A DNA stretch of 64,000 bases from Listeria floridensis FSL S10-1187 (GTDB lineage Bacteria; Bacillota; Bacilli; Lactobacillales; Listeriaceae). The position numbers and the translations under genes are program-made. The notes beneath the pieces were generated by a model. It was not told the DNA's origin. It saw only the letters and a list, made by a program, of their open reading frames with translations, and made no database searches. This document shows positions 31,413-42,124 of the stretch, piece by piece. The DNA is taken from assembly GCF_000525875.1 (NCBI RefSeq), contig NZ_AODF01000004.1, positions 30,803-94,802 of the forward strand. The letters run 5' to 3'. Numbering within the stretch: position 1 is the stretch's first letter; each line of letters begins with the position of its first letter.

Positions 31413-32609
31413 TCACCCCAACTTTTCAACAATTTTAGCTGTGATCTTCTCAGCTACTTCACGTTTTTCAAGCAGAGGGAAATCTTCAACGCTTCCGTCA
31501 GCTCCGTAGAAAGTCACAATATTCGTATCCGTTCCAAATCCGGCTCCGTCTTTTGAAACATCATTTGCCACAATATAATCGGCTTGTTTCGTTTCCAGTT
31601 TGCGCTTTGCGTTTTCCGCTACATTTTCCGTTTCTGCCGCAAACCCGATCACCACTTGCCGAGCTTTTTTCCGAGCACCAATTTCAGCAAGAATATCCTT
31701 GGTACGCGTCATTTCAAGCGCGGTATCCCCGGGTTGTTTCTTGATTTTTTGATCTGCTACATGAAGAGGCGTATAATCCGCCACTGCAGCCGTCATCACA
31801 AATGCATCTTGCTTCTCAGCTCTTGTTGTAACTGCTTGATACATCTCTTCCGCCGAATCCACATACACCGTCTCAACCGCATCCGGAATAGGACGATCTT
31901 TTACTGTCGTAACGAGCGTTACATGAGCTCCCTTCAAATAAGCTTGTTCAGCTACTTGAAAGCCCATTTTCCCTGTTGAACGATTCGTAAGATAGCGAAC
32001 CGGATCAATTTTTTCCCGCGTCGGCCCAGCTGTTACCAGCACATTTTTACCAAGCAAACTTTTATTGTCCTCACTAAAAAAGCGGCGAATGTGCGCAACA
32101 ATTTTTTCGGGTTCTTCAAGCCGACCGCGGCCAACATAGCCGCAAGCAAGATAGCCTTCATCTGGTTCGATAAAACGAACACCATCTTTATAGAGCTGAG
32201 TAATATTTCTAACGACTGCCGGATGATTCATCATATGGACATTCATTGCCGGAGCAACCCAAACAGGTGCTTCGGTTGCAAGCAGTGTTGTTGTTACCAT
32301 ATCATCTGCGATGCCATTTGCCATTTTGCCAATCATATTCGCCGTTGCAGGCGCAACAAGTACAAGGTCAGCCCAGTCAGCCAAATTGATGTGCGCGACA
32401 ACCCCCGAATCTTTTTCATCAAAAGTATCTGTATAAACATCATTTCGCGATAAGACTTGAAAGGATAACGGCGGAACAAATTCCTGTGCATGACGTGTCA
32501 TCATCACTTTAACATTTGCTCCTGCCTGTGTAAGCTTACTCGTGAGTGCTACAGCTTTATAAACGGCGATGCCGCCAGAAACTGCAAGCAATATATTTTT
32601 TCCGTTCAT
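31413..32609 (-). CDS. coaBC: Bifunctional phosphopantothenoylcysteine synthetase/decarboxylase
   Basis: About 398 residues. The N-terminal flavoprotein decarboxylase (CoaC) has AVSGGIAVYKA, the catalytic-site region APAMNVHMMNHP and ACGYVGRGRLEEP. The C-terminal synthetase (CoaB) has VTAGPTREKIDPVR, TNRSTGKMG and AAVADYTP. It makes 4'-phosphopantetheine for CoA and ACP. The start MNGKNILL is chosen over the frame opening three codons earlier. Confidence 0.96.
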   Translation of the reverse strand: MNGKNILLAVSGGIAVYKAVALTSKLTQAGANVKVMMTRHAQEFVPPLSFQVLSRNDVYTDTFDEKDSGVVAHINLADWADLVLVAPATANMIGKMANGIADDMVTTTLLATEAPVWVAPAMNVHMMNHPAVVRNITQLYKDGVRFIEPDEGYLACGYVGRGRLEEPEKIVAHIRRFFSEDNKSLLGKNVLVTAGPTREKIDPVRYLTNRSTGKMGFQVAEQAYLKGAHVTLVTTVKDRPIPDAVETVYVDSAEEMYQAVTTRAEKQDAFVMTAAVADYTPLHVADQKIKKQPGDTALEMTRTKDILAEIGARKKARQVVIGFAAETENVAENAKRKLETKQADYIVANDVSKDGAGFGTDTNIVTFYGADGSVEDFPLLEKREVAEKITAKIVEKLG

Positions 32610-32696
32610 TATTTTCACCCCAACTGCCTGATTTTTATTGTTATTATAACATGTTTAACCGTAAGCAAAACCGGATACGCACTTTCTTTAAGAAAA

Positions 32697-32730
32697 ACAA
32701 AACTCCACATGCGGATAACAGCATGCGGAG
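32697..32730 (-). terminator. Terminator after rpoZ
   Basis: A 10-bp stem with one G-U pair, CTCCGCATGC / GCATGTGGAG on the minus strand, with a TTTTGTTTTTC tail. It separates gmk-rpoZ from coaBC. Confidence 0.75.
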
Positions 32731-32737
32731 CAGCATT

Positions 32738-32944
32738 TTATACTTCATGATCATCAAGAACAAGTTTGCCGGCATAAATTTCTTCGAGTGCTTTTCCGAC
32801 ATATTTATGTGATTCATAACTTGGCAGTACGCCCGGATCATTTGTAGCCTGCATCTCGCGGGCACGGCTCGCCGAAACAGTGACAAGCGAATATTTTGAA
32901 TCAATTTTTAAAAGCAGATTATCGATTGATGGATATAACATCAT
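32738..32944 (-). CDS. rpoZ: RNA polymerase omega subunit
   Basis: A 68-residue protein beginning [20 protein letters not shown] and containing the omega core [12 protein letters not shown]. It supports RNA polymerase assembly. It starts one base after the gmk stop, and the gene pair order is conserved in Firmicutes. Confidence 0.95.
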   Translation of the reverse strand: MMLYPSIDNLLLKIDSKYSLVTVSASRAREMQATNDPGVLPSYESHKYVGKALEEIYAGKLVLDDHEV

Positions 32945-32945
32945 T

Positions 32946-33569
<624 letters not shown>

Positions 33570-33580
33570 TCATTTCTTCC

Positions 33581-34458
33581 TCATTCAACATTTTGAACCT
33601 GCTCACGGATTTTTTCAAGTGTCGTTTTCATTTCCACGACATTTTGAGTGATACTAAGCGACATTGCTTTTGAACCAATCGTATTGACTTCTCGGTTCAT
33701 TTCTTGAATTAAAAAATCAAGCTTTCTGCCGATTGCACCTTCCTGCGTAAGTATACTATAAAATTGTTTCAAATGGCTAGACAATCTTTCAATTTCTTCA
33801 TTAATATCTGCCCGTTCTAGCAAAACAGCTATTTCACTTAAGACCATTCGCTCATCAAACTCAGTTCCGGCTAGCTTCTCTAGGCGCTCTGTCAAGCGCT
33901 CTCGGTATGTCGTTTCCATTTCAGGAACAGCCGTTTTTACATTATCAAGCAACACTTCGATTTTTTTTTAAATGCTCTTTGAAGTAAAGCGCAAGCTCTG
34001 TTCCTTCGAGAGAGCGCATGGCGTCAAGACGCTCGGTAGCTAAGATAAGCACTTCTGTGAGTATTTCTGGAAGTTCAGGATCTACTTCTGGCGCTTCATC
34101 AACTGACAAAAACGCCGGCTGAGCAAGCAATGCTTCAAACGAAATTTCATCTGCGATTGCATATCGCTCTTTCGCTTTTTTTAAGAAACGAAAATAATGA
34201 TCCAGCATTTCCCAATCCACGTTCAAAGTTTCCCTAGCAAATTTGCCACCCTCAAACGAAAAAAAAACACTCAATCCGACCGCGGCTGATTTTTCCCGCA
34301 ATGGCTTTCTTCAGAGTGTGTTCAAGTGATTGGAATTGTCTTGGCAATCGAAAAACCGTTTCAAGATAGCGATGATTGACGGCCTTAAGTTCGATTGTCA
34401 ACTTAAAATCATCTGTTTGTTTAGATGCACGTCCAAATCCTGTCATGCTTTTCACCAT
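33581..34458 (-). CDS. yloC: YicC/YloC-family endoribonuclease (two frameshifts)
   Basis: Three fragments join after removing one base from the 9-A run at 34259-34267 and one from the 9-T run at 33961-33969. The product is then 291 residues, the family length. It opens MVKSMTGFGRAS; RGRIECFFSFEGG forms across the first junction and LKKIEVLLDNV across the second. The C-terminal DUF1732 part (MVLSEIAVLLERADINEE, then IGRKLDFLIQEMNRE) is intact. YicC proteins are endoribonucleases in E. coli and B. subtilis. The start is ATG 34458, with GAGGTGG 8 nt before it. Confidence 0.9.
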
Positions 34459-34875
34459 GAAGCTTTCCACCTCAATCCTCGTTTCATCTTAGATTATTAT
34501 AGCAAATCTGATTGGAAAATCCTAGTTATAAAGGGAGTCAGTAACAAAATGAGAATAGCGAAAACAGTTAAAAACTGCAAATTTCGGAATTTCAAAAACA
34601 GCATTCACTCCCTATTTCTTGGATCAAAAAGGAAATAGCTTAGTTAATTACAGTAAGACTAACAGCGTAGAATCTATATTGTTCTAGGCTCTAGCTGAAA
34701 GACCATCATACGCTGATTGTACCTCGTTTCAATTGTTCTACCAGTGCCTCTAAATTCAAGACAATTTTATCCGCCAGAAGCTCCGTTTTCAAGCCTAAAA
34801 ATCCTAGTTAAACGTGAAAAACAACGGAGATGTGCTACAATAGAACAAGACTAAACAGTAAAGGAAGAAAAAACG
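34459..34875. other. Divergent intergenic region between yloC and rqcH
   Basis: No ORF with a good ribosome binding site. Near its right end, TACAAT with an extended -10 TG (about 34836-34841) is the likely rqcH promoter. Small hairpins occur, for example CAGTT-AAA-AACTG (34565-34577), enclosed by GGGAGT and ACTCCC about 75 nt apart. A short structured RNA is possible but unproven. Confidence 0.45.
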
Positions 34876-36592
34876 ATGGCTTTTGATGCAATGTTTTTAA
34901 AATCAATAACAGAAGAGCTGCGGGAAAATGCCGAAAGCGGCCGAATTATGAAAATTCACCAGCCCTTCCCGCATGAACTGATTCTCTATATTCGTAAAAA
35001 TCGTGAAAACAAGCGGATGCTGATTTCGGCACATCCGAGTTATGCACGTATCCAGTGGACAAGCGATATCCCAGAAAATCCAGCCGAACCGCCAATGTTT
35101 TGCATGCTGCTCAGAAAACACCTTGAAGGTGCGATCATCGAACAGATCGAGCAAGTTAAAAACGAACGGGTTTTAATCTTCAAAATCAAAGGAAAAGACG
35201 ATATTGGAGAAAACCGCTATCTTGATCTTTATATCGAAATCATGGGGCGGCACAGTAACGTTTCACTTGTCGACCGTGAACGCGGAACGATTATTGATTC
35301 AATCAAACACTTATCGCCTGCACAAAACACTTACCGGACAATGCTTCCCGGCGCCGAGTACATTCTCCCGCCAACCGCAAACAAAAAAGATCCTTTTCTC
35401 GTGACCAAAACAGAATTTAACGCAGATCCGATTAATCTTGCTGAAAAACCTGCAAAACAACTTGTTGGAAAATATGCCGGATTCAGCCCTCTTTTTGCCG
35501 AAGAAATCCTAGGCAAATTTGAACAATCTGGCAAAATCGATTTATATCAAGCATTTGCTGACACGTTAGAACAAGTTTCTCACTACCTTGGCGAAAACGC
35601 AGCCCCAATAACATTTGAACGAAGCGGTAAAGAAGATTACTATTTCATGCCGCTCTCTAGTGCCGTAAATCCAAAACCATTTGAATCGCTCAGCACCATG
35701 CTCGATCAATTTTACGGCGGCAAAGCAAGACGCGACCGTGTTCATCAAATCGGGCATGATCTTGAGCGTTTGCTTGGCAATGAAAAGGCGAAAAACGACT
35801 TGAAATTACAAAAACTCGCCAAGACACTAGAAGATTCGCATGAAGCTGATCGTTACCGTATCCTCGGTGAACTTTTGACGAGTAATCTCCATTTAGTTCA
35901 AAAAGGGATGACGGAAGTGACCGTCCAAAACTTTTATGAAGAAAATCTGCCTGACGTCGTGATTCCGCTTGACCTTCGGCTGACTCCTTCGCAAAATGCA
36001 CAGCGCTATTTCACACGCTATCAAAAACTACGAAATTCAGTATCGCATGTGAAAGAGCAAATTGCACAAACAAATGAAGAAAATGCCTACCTCGACGCCA
36101 TTTTATCTCAGCTTGAAACTGCTAGTCCAGCTGATGTTGAAGAAATTCGCCAAGAATTGGCTGAAGAAGGCTACTTGCGCTATAAAAAACCAAAAAATAG
36201 CACGCGAAAAAAATGCGGCGCCGAAGCTTGAAAAATATCGTTCCACAACGGGACTTTCCATTCTGGTTGGTAAGAACAATAAACAAAATGAATATCTAAC
36301 AAACAAATTGGCAAAAAATAACGAACTGTGGTTTCACGTGAAAGACTTGCCGGGTTCTCATGTTGTAATCCAATCAACCGATCCCGATCAAACGACCATT
36401 CACGAAGCCGCTACAATCGCTGCATACTTTTCTAAGGCAAGGCTTTCCGCAAGCGTTCCCGTTGATGCGACCCTTGTGAAACACGTCAAAAAACCAAACG
36501 GGTCAAAACCCGGCTATGTTATTTACGACAATCAAACGACTTACTTTGTCACACCAGATGAAGAAGAAATCGCAAAACTACGCGACAAATAA
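34876..36592 (+). CDS. rqcH: Ribosome quality control factor RqcH / fibronectin-binding protein FbpA family (frameshifted)
   Basis: The frame is split at a 7-A run (36207-36213). Removing one base gives 571 residues, the family length. The N-terminal NFACT-N region contains [15 protein letters not shown] and [12 protein letters not shown] coiled-coil middle part follows. The C-terminal NFACT-R domain has [16 protein letters not shown] and DLPGSHVVI. RqcH recruits Ala-tRNA to obstructed 50S subunits to add C-terminal Ala tails. In Listeria the orthologue is called FbpA. It is monocistronic and ends at a strong terminator. Confidence 0.94.
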
Positions 36593-36611
36593 CCACATTC
36601 CCATCCGCAAT

Positions 36612-36642
36612 AAAAGCATTCGCGCGAGCGCGAATGCTTTTT
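36612..36642 (+). terminator. Terminator after rqcH
   Basis: A 13-bp stem, AAAAGCATTCGCG / CGCGAATGCTTTT, with a CGAG loop and a T run. Confidence 0.92.
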
Positions 36643-36783
36643 AGTCATTCAACTTTATTCATCTTCTTATTTCTGAGAAACCCTTAGATTTTATCCGTTT
36701 GCTTAACAAGTAATAAAATTCATATAGTCAAAGAAAATCGCCTTCTAGTATTCGATCTAAAATGCCCATTTTCTTATGCTCTC

Positions 36784-37599
36784 TCAGCCTCCAATAAAGA
36801 ATCGATTCTTCGTTTTCTTTTCCTTCATTTCCTGTAGAAATCGTAATTTTTCCCTCGGGGATTCACTGGAATCAAAGAACACATCCAGTTCCTTAAAAGA
36901 TAGCGTGTCCTGCTTCGCATCATAGACAAACTCATCCGTATCATTTTCAAGCGATTGCGCCGTATCCTCCTCTGTAAAAGCATGTACACAAGGACGTGTC
37001 CAAAACGTATTTCGCTTAAGCACCTTCGCCGGATTTCCGCCCGCAATGACATTCGACGGAAATTTCTTCGTAACGATCGCAAACCCCGCTGCGACAGAAC
37101 CAGAACCCATCTGAGCTCCCTTCAAAAAGCGCACATCTTGCCCAACCCAAACATGATCGCCGATAAAAATGCTTTGGCTCGGATTGATACGTGATTTTGA
37201 ATCTGCATCATAAATCAAGTGTGGATCAGCGTTCCGAAACATAATTTCTGATGAAAACATATTGTCATCACCTATAAACAAATGCTTCCGCTCCGATAAA
37301 ATGATCCGGCAAAGACCGTTAAACGAGTTATTTTGGCCAAAATGAAGGACAGAAGAGTGATAGACGTGGACAGCCAAACGGTAATTCCAAATTGATTTCC
37401 CTAAGTAAATCACCGAGTTGTTTCCAAAAAAAGTGATCTGCGTGCCCATAAGTTTTGCGCCGTCTTCTACAAAAAGCACATTTCCCGTTCCATGAAATGT
37501 AATCTTACTATTTGAAAAAACACTATCCTCCGTCTCATTTAAATGAATATAATTTTGACTAACATTTGCTGTATCTTCATAATTCGCAACTATTTCCAA
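36784..37599 (-). CDS. Left-handed beta-helix acyltransferase
   Basis: About 271 residues. A central region of imperfect hexapeptide repeats (FIGDHVWVGQDVRFLKGAQM, then AGGNPAKV) is typical of LbH acetyltransferases such as the capsule or wall O-acetyltransferases. The N-terminal half is an irregular beta solenoid, and the C-terminal ~70 residues are acidic and helical. There is no membrane segment. The acceptor is unknown. The frame opens with TTG; an ATG 14 nt upstream enters it only if one A is removed from a 4-A run, so the true start is uncertain. It is unlinked in spacing from the ABC genes that precede it on the same strand. Confidence 0.8.
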   Translation of the reverse strand: MEIVANYEDTANVSQNYIHLNETEDSVFSNSKITFHGTGNVLFVEDGAKLMGTQITFFGNNSVIYLGKSIWNYRLAVHVYHSSVLHFGQNNSFNGLCRIILSERKHLFIGDDNMFSSEIMFRNADPHLIYDADSKSRINPSQSIFIGDHVWVGQDVRFLKGAQMGSGSVAAGFAIVTKKFPSNVIAGGNPAKVLKRNTFWTRPCVHAFTEEDTAQSLENDTDEFVYDAKQDTLSFKELDVFFDSSESPREKLRFLQEMKEKKTKNRFFIGG

Positions 37600-37680
37600 A
37601 GTTTTCCATTATCCTTCCCAAATCGTGATAACTTTATCATATCATTTTTTTGACAGAAGCAAAATAGCCCTTCCTCATTT

Positions 37681-38826
37681 TTAAACAAACGAATTTAATT
37701 CCTCATTTTTCGTAAATTTGTAGCTTGCTAAACTAAAGAAGAAGAGTGTATACCCGGAAAGTACTAGCAAATTCAATCCAAGATCAAACATGCTACCGTT
37801 TTGCTGCAGTTGCGAAATCGCATCCATGATCCAATATTGCGGCATAAATTCTGCAATTTTTTGCATGAACGCAGGCATAATAGCAATTGGAATCAGCGCA
37901 CCTGAAAGCATCGTTGAAAGTGTAAAAACCGTAGTTTGAACCGAAGATAAGCTTCTTCTGCTCTTGGAAAGAAATCCGAATGCAAGTGAAATAGAAACCG
38001 CAAAAACAGCAAAGACAGCAAGAAGTAAGAAAAGTTTTAAATAAGAAAGCCCCGGGTCAATTTGAAAAGCAAATTTCATCAATAGTAAGCAAAACAAAAT
38101 TTCAAATAATAATGTTGCAAAAGCAAACAGTGCGTGACCGAATATATATGCCTTGCTACCAAGTGGCGTTGACATCAACCGATAAAACGTCCCTTCTTCC
38201 TTTTCCTTCAGCAAAAGTTCACCTAGACTTCCCGCTGCGTATAGAAGCATCATACACAGGAAACCAATAATTTGCGCCGACATATTTTTGCTGACTTCCT
38301 GCCGATTAATAATATTCGTATTTTTAACTTCAAGCTGATTCGCTTGATAAATCTTACTAATTTTGGAAAACTCTTGACCAGAACCTACTTGCGCCATCTT
38401 GCTTAGTTTTTCAATTTGTGCTGCTAAAATGCGCTCAACAGATTTTGTCGTGTTTTCGCTTTGCAGTGCCTTAACTGCGAAATGAGCAGGTTTTCCGTCC
38501 GCCAAAGCTTGATCTGAACCTTTTTTCATAATAATCAGTGCATCTTTTTGTCCACCCAAAAGTTCTTTTTCGCCTTGAACCTTCGAAACCTCTGTGACAC
38601 TGACCGGTTCTTCCTTAATCAGCCGTGTAAGCTCTGTCGTATATACACCTTTATCTTGATTTACAATCCCGATTTTAATGGCCGCCGAGTCACCAATTGC
38701 TGCCCCGTAAGTAATAAAGTAAATCAAAATACTCAAAATCGGCATCCCCACAATTAAAATTAATCGCATTTTTGACCTGCGTAAAGTTTGCCAATTATGC
38801 TTAAAAATCCATAAAATCTGTTTCAT
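37681..38826 (-). CDS. ABC-2 type permease (second)
   Basis: 381 residues. One N-terminal membrane helix (about 23-43), a ~150-residue extracytoplasmic loop, then five C-terminal helices: the ABC2_membrane_3 layout. It pairs with the permease encoded 3 nt upstream and the ATPase before that. The arrangement ATPase plus two such permeases next to a LuxR-type two-component system resembles LnrLMN (linearmycin resistance) in B. subtilis; substrate not deducible. Confidence 0.88.
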   Translation of the reverse strand: MKQILWIFKHNWQTLRRSKMRLILIVGMPILSILIYFITYGAAIGDSAAIKIGIVNQDKGVYTTELTRLIKEEPVSVTEVSKVQGEKELLGGQKDALIIMKKGSDQALADGKPAHFAVKALQSENTTKSVERILAAQIEKLSKMAQVGSGQEFSKISKIYQANQLEVKNTNIINRQEVSKNMSAQIIGFLCMMLLYAAGSLGELLLKEKEEGTFYRLMSTPLGSKAYIFGHALFAFATLLFEILFCLLLMKFAFQIDPGLSYLKLFLLLAVFAVFAVSISLAFGFLSKSRRSLSSVQTTVFTLSTMLSGALIPIAIMPAFMQKIAEFMPQYWIMDAISQLQQNGSMFDLGLNLLVLSGYTLFFFSLASYKFTKNEELNSFV

Positions 38827-38829
38827 TTC

Positions 38830-39936
38830 TTAAATGGCCTCCCTTCGCTTTTGATGCCAAACTACTAGCCCTAAAAGTATTATCGTAAGTCCTAAATTAC
38901 CAAGTATAGGTAAAAACATTGCACTTAAATTATGATTGTATAGCAGTTCCCGCACCGAAATATTTGCCCAGCCGATCGGCGAAAACATCTGCACCGTTGG
39001 AGAAATCATCGGGAAGTAAGATCCGCCGATAAACGCTAAAATCATCACGATAATCGTCGAAGCTCCTGCAACTGCCGGATTTCCATTCGTAAAAATATCG
39101 AGTGCCATTCCAAGAAAAACTGAGAAAAGTGCCAAACTGAAATATACGAGGAAAATAAAGATCGCATAACTGCCCCAGTTTACTCCAAATAAAAATTGTG
39201 AAACAAGCATCAAAATGATCAACCCAACAATTTGAATTGCAAACTCGCCTAGAAAATTCCCTGTCATCACCTCAAGTTTTCGAATTGGCGCAGCAACCAA
39301 ACGAATATCCGTATGTTTCACTTTTTCAATCCGATAACTATTAATCCCAAATGTAACGCCAAGCATCATCGTCATGCTGATCATTGCAATCGCATAAAAT
39401 TCAAACGAAGACATCGCTTTACTCGAATCCGTTTCATCCACTTGAATCGCATCTTTTGGGATTTTTACAGCTTGCATAACTTTTTCTACTTCCCCCGGAG
39501 CAATCGCAGCCGTTCCTTTAATAAGGCTGTATTGCGATGAAAATGCGCTGATATAACTGTCAATCACGGTTTTTTCCATCGTTTGCGGATAATTCGTGAA
39601 AACCGTCAATTTGTCATTATCTGTCGCAACAAAGGCAGAGTATTTGGCACTCGCGACTTTAGCCTTACCGTTTTTTTCTGACTTGACAGCAATAAAGCGG
39701 ACATCTTTTGAACCTGCTTGTTTGGCAAATTCTGTAAAGGCTTGATGCAAGGTTCCTGTCCCCGCCTTTTCATAAGCAATTTGTAATTTGACTGGTGACT
39801 GATCTTCACTAAACGAAGCAGACAGTACATTCCCGAGCACAAAAATTAAAGCAAGCGGGAAAATCAAAGTAAAAATAATGTAGTTTTTATTACGAACCGC
39901 AAGCTTCACTTGCTTTTTCATAATGTGAAATATCAT
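38830..39936 (-). CDS. ABC-2 type permease (first)
   Basis: 368 residues with the same topology as its neighbour: one helix near 20-40, an external domain, then helices from about 180 to 360, including a conserved GGSYFPM segment typical of drug or polyketide exporters. It lies 14 nt after the ATPase gene and 3 nt before the second permease; the three form one transporter. Confidence 0.88.
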   Translation of the reverse strand: MIFHIMKKQVKLAVRNKNYIIFTLIFPLALIFVLGNVLSASFSEDQSPVKLQIAYEKAGTGTLHQAFTEFAKQAGSKDVRFIAVKSEKNGKAKVASAKYSAFVATDNDKLTVFTNYPQTMEKTVIDSYISAFSSQYSLIKGTAAIAPGEVEKVMQAVKIPKDAIQVDETDSSKAMSSFEFYAIAMISMTMMLGVTFGINSYRIEKVKHTDIRLVAAPIRKLEVMTGNFLGEFAIQIVGLIILMLVSQFLFGVNWGSYAIFIFLVYFSLALFSVFLGMALDIFTNGNPAVAGASTIIVMILAFIGGSYFPMISPTVQMFSPIGWANISVRELLYNHNLSAMFLPILGNLGLTIILLGLVVWHQKRREAI

Positions 39937-39950
39937 TTCGTTTCCCTCCC

Positions 39951-40889
39951 TTAATCTCGAAGATTTCGACCTGTCAAATTCAAAAAGACCGTTTCCAAAT
40001 TGATTTTTTCTTGATTGAGTTCAATTACTTCTAACTGCTGCGCAAGTATAAGTGCCAAAATTGCATTTAACACACTGACTTCACTGCTCGCTACTACTTT
40101 GAACGTGCTTGTACCACTCCATTCTACTTTTTCAACCCCTGAAATTTGTTCAACTTGCTCTTTTAACCCCTCCGCATAATCCGAAAGCACAATATCAAGT
40201 GTTTTAATATCCGTCACTAAACTAATCAACTGATCTTCCGTTCCCTCTGCGATTACTTTACCGTGATCTATAATGGCGATATAATCACAAATTTCTTCCA
40301 CTTCCTCCATATAATGACTCGTATAAATAATGGTTGCGCCTTGCTGGTTCAGCTTTTTAATAGATTTTAAAATATAATTACGCGACTGCGGGTCAATTCC
40401 AACTGTTGGCTCATCCATAATGACAAGTTCCGGTGTATGCGCAATCGCACAAGCAATATTAAGTCGCCGTTTCATTCCACCGGAAAACTTTTCTGGGCGA
40501 ATGTTTGCCTTATCTGTCAAACCAACAAATTCGAGTGCTTCTTTGCTTTTTTTCAGTAAATCATCTCCGCGATAACCATAAAGCCCGGCAAAGAATCTGA
40601 CATTTTCAAGTGCCGTCAATTCGTTATAAATAGCAAGTTCTTGGGGCACAAGTCCGATTCGACTTTTCACTTTTCGGTTTTCTGCACCGAGCAATTCACC
40701 AAAAACACGAATATCTCCGCTTGTTTTTCGGATTAAGCCACAAAGCATACTAATTGCTGTACTTTTTCCAGCACCGTTAGGTCCAAGCAACCCAAAAATC
40801 TGCCCTTGCTTGATCGTAAGCGATAATTGATCCGTTGCAATAACCGTTCCAAACTTTTTAGTCACTTCTTGCATTTCAACTACATTCAT
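39951..40889 (-). CDS. ABC transporter ATP-binding protein (drug-exporter type)
   Basis: 312 residues. Walker A GPNGAGKSTAIS (about 35-46), Q-loop VPQELAIY, signature FSGGMKRRLNIACA, Walker B ELVIMDEPTVGID and switch TSHYMEE are all intact. The C-terminal ~80 residues form the extra domain found in DrrA/LnrL-type ATPases. It is separated from the histidine kinase gene by a strong terminator, so it needs its own promoter. Confidence 0.93.
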   Translation of the reverse strand: MNVVEMQEVTKKFGTVIATDQLSLTIKQGQIFGLLGPNGAGKSTAISMLCGLIRKTSGDIRVFGELLGAENRKVKSRIGLVPQELAIYNELTALENVRFFAGLYGYRGDDLLKKSKEALEFVGLTDKANIRPEKFSGGMKRRLNIACAIAHTPELVIMDEPTVGIDPQSRNYILKSIKKLNQQGATIIYTSHYMEEVEEICDYIAIIDHGKVIAEGTEDQLISLVTDIKTLDIVLSDYAEGLKEQVEQISGVEKVEWSGTSTFKVVASSEVSVLNAILALILAQQLEVIELNQEKINLETVFLNLTGRNLRD

Positions 40890-40927
40890 TTGAAATCCCT
40901 CTTTCCACTGTTCATCTTAATTTCATT

Positions 40928-40973
40928 ATAAAAAGAAGTGAGAAACGCAACCAGTGCAATTTCTCACTTCTTT
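40928..40973 (-). terminator. Terminator between the histidine kinase and ABC genes
   Basis: A perfect 14-bp stem, AAAGAAGTGAGAAA / TTTCTCACTTCTTT (40932-40945 and 40960-40973), with T5 on the minus strand. Confidence 0.9.
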
Positions 40974-41005
40974 GTCGTGAAGATTTCACGTTTTGTATGG
41001 TTTTT

Positions 41006-42124
41006 TCACGAAATCGGGATGATCGTTGTGACTGAAAAGCCGTCTTCCGCATGAAATGTCACATGACCACCAAATTGTGCCGTACGCTCTTCCATGCCGA
41101 TCAAACCCAAACTTTTCACAAATTCACTTAAGGCTGTTCCATCATCTTTTACTTCAAAACGAATAAATTTGTTAAGTACAACTAAGCTCACAGTTACTTG
41201 TTCGGCATCCGAATGTTTCAAAATATTCGTCAATGCTTCAAGTAAATTGCGCTCGAGACAATACCACATCGGCTGAGTGATTTTTTCAAGCATCCCCTTT
41301 GTTTGAAAAAAAGTGCGAAACTGGTATTCCGTTTCAAATTGAGTGATTTTCTGCTTCAACCGCGTAATCCCCAAGCTTTCTTGCGGTGGCTTGATACTTT
41401 TAAGCGTATGACGGATTTCATCAATTCCAACTTGATTAATTTTGATCGCATTTACAAGTAGTTCCTCAGCTTTTTTCGTATCGCGATATAAAATTGCCTT
41501 GGCCGCTTCAAGCTGGATTAAGCCTCCGGAAAGCGAATGACCAAGTTCATCGTGAATCCGATGTGATAGCGCATTTCTTTCCTCAAGCTGAACCAAATGC
41601 CTCTCTTCAAGGCTTTGTGTCTCAAGTCTTGCCAGTTTATCCTGCAGCTTCCCTACTTGTATCCGCAAAAGTTCGCTTTCCGCAGCCATTGTTTGCTGCC
41701 GTGTACCTTCTCGTACTAAGATACCATCGAAGAGCGCTGTCGCGCCGAGCAAAAATAAATACGCCAACCGGAACCACGTTTCCTGTTCGATAAGCAAAGG
41801 TGTTAACCCTAAAAGAACAAGCATACTCAATTTCCCAAAAGAAAAACCGTTTCCTTCAAATAAAAAAGTAAAAAGTGTGGATGGAAAAAGCAAGAGTAAA
41901 TACGGTAAAGCAATCAATCCGATTGAAAATACTGCCAAACAGAGGATGAACTTAACTATAAAGCGATTTTTATGAATAAAGTCTGCAAATAACAAGATTG
42001 CAAAATAGACAAGCACAGCCGTTAAGTAAAAAGCCGTTTCAAGCGATGATCGTTGCAAATAAGTGATAGTTAAGAGCAAAAATAGTCCAGAAAGCCCATC
42101 AAACAGCAGTTTATAGCTATTCAT
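41006..42124 (-). CDS. Sensor histidine kinase (HisKA_3, LnrJ/DesK-like)
   Basis: About 372 residues. Five or six membrane helices (first ~150 residues), a coiled coil, then LEERNALSHRIHDELGHSL with the phospho-accepting His, an N-box LLEALTNILKHSDA, and a slightly degenerate G-box (DDGT, then GLIGMEERTAQFGG). The start ATG 42124 overlaps the end of the response-regulator gene (ATGAATAG), so the two are translationally coupled. Much of the longer frame is the regulator gene in another frame. It probably senses a membrane-active compound handled by the neighbouring exporter. Confidence 0.92.
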   Translation of the reverse strand: MNSYKLLFDGLSGLFLLLTITYLQRSSLETAFYLTAVLVYFAILLFADFIHKNRFIVKFILCLAVFSIGLIALPYLLLLFPSTLFTFLFEGNGFSFGKLSMLVLLGLTPLLIEQETWFRLAYLFLLGATALFDGILVREGTRQQTMAAESELLRIQVGKLQDKLARLETQSLEERHLVQLEERNALSHRIHDELGHSLSGGLIQLEAAKAILYRDTKKAEELLVNAIKINQVGIDEIRHTLKSIKPPQESLGITRLKQKITQFETEYQFRTFFQTKGMLEKITQPMWYCLERNLLEALTNILKHSDAEQVTVSLVVLNKFIRFEVKDDGTALSEFVKSLGLIGMEERTAQFGGHVTFHAEDGFSVTTIIPIS

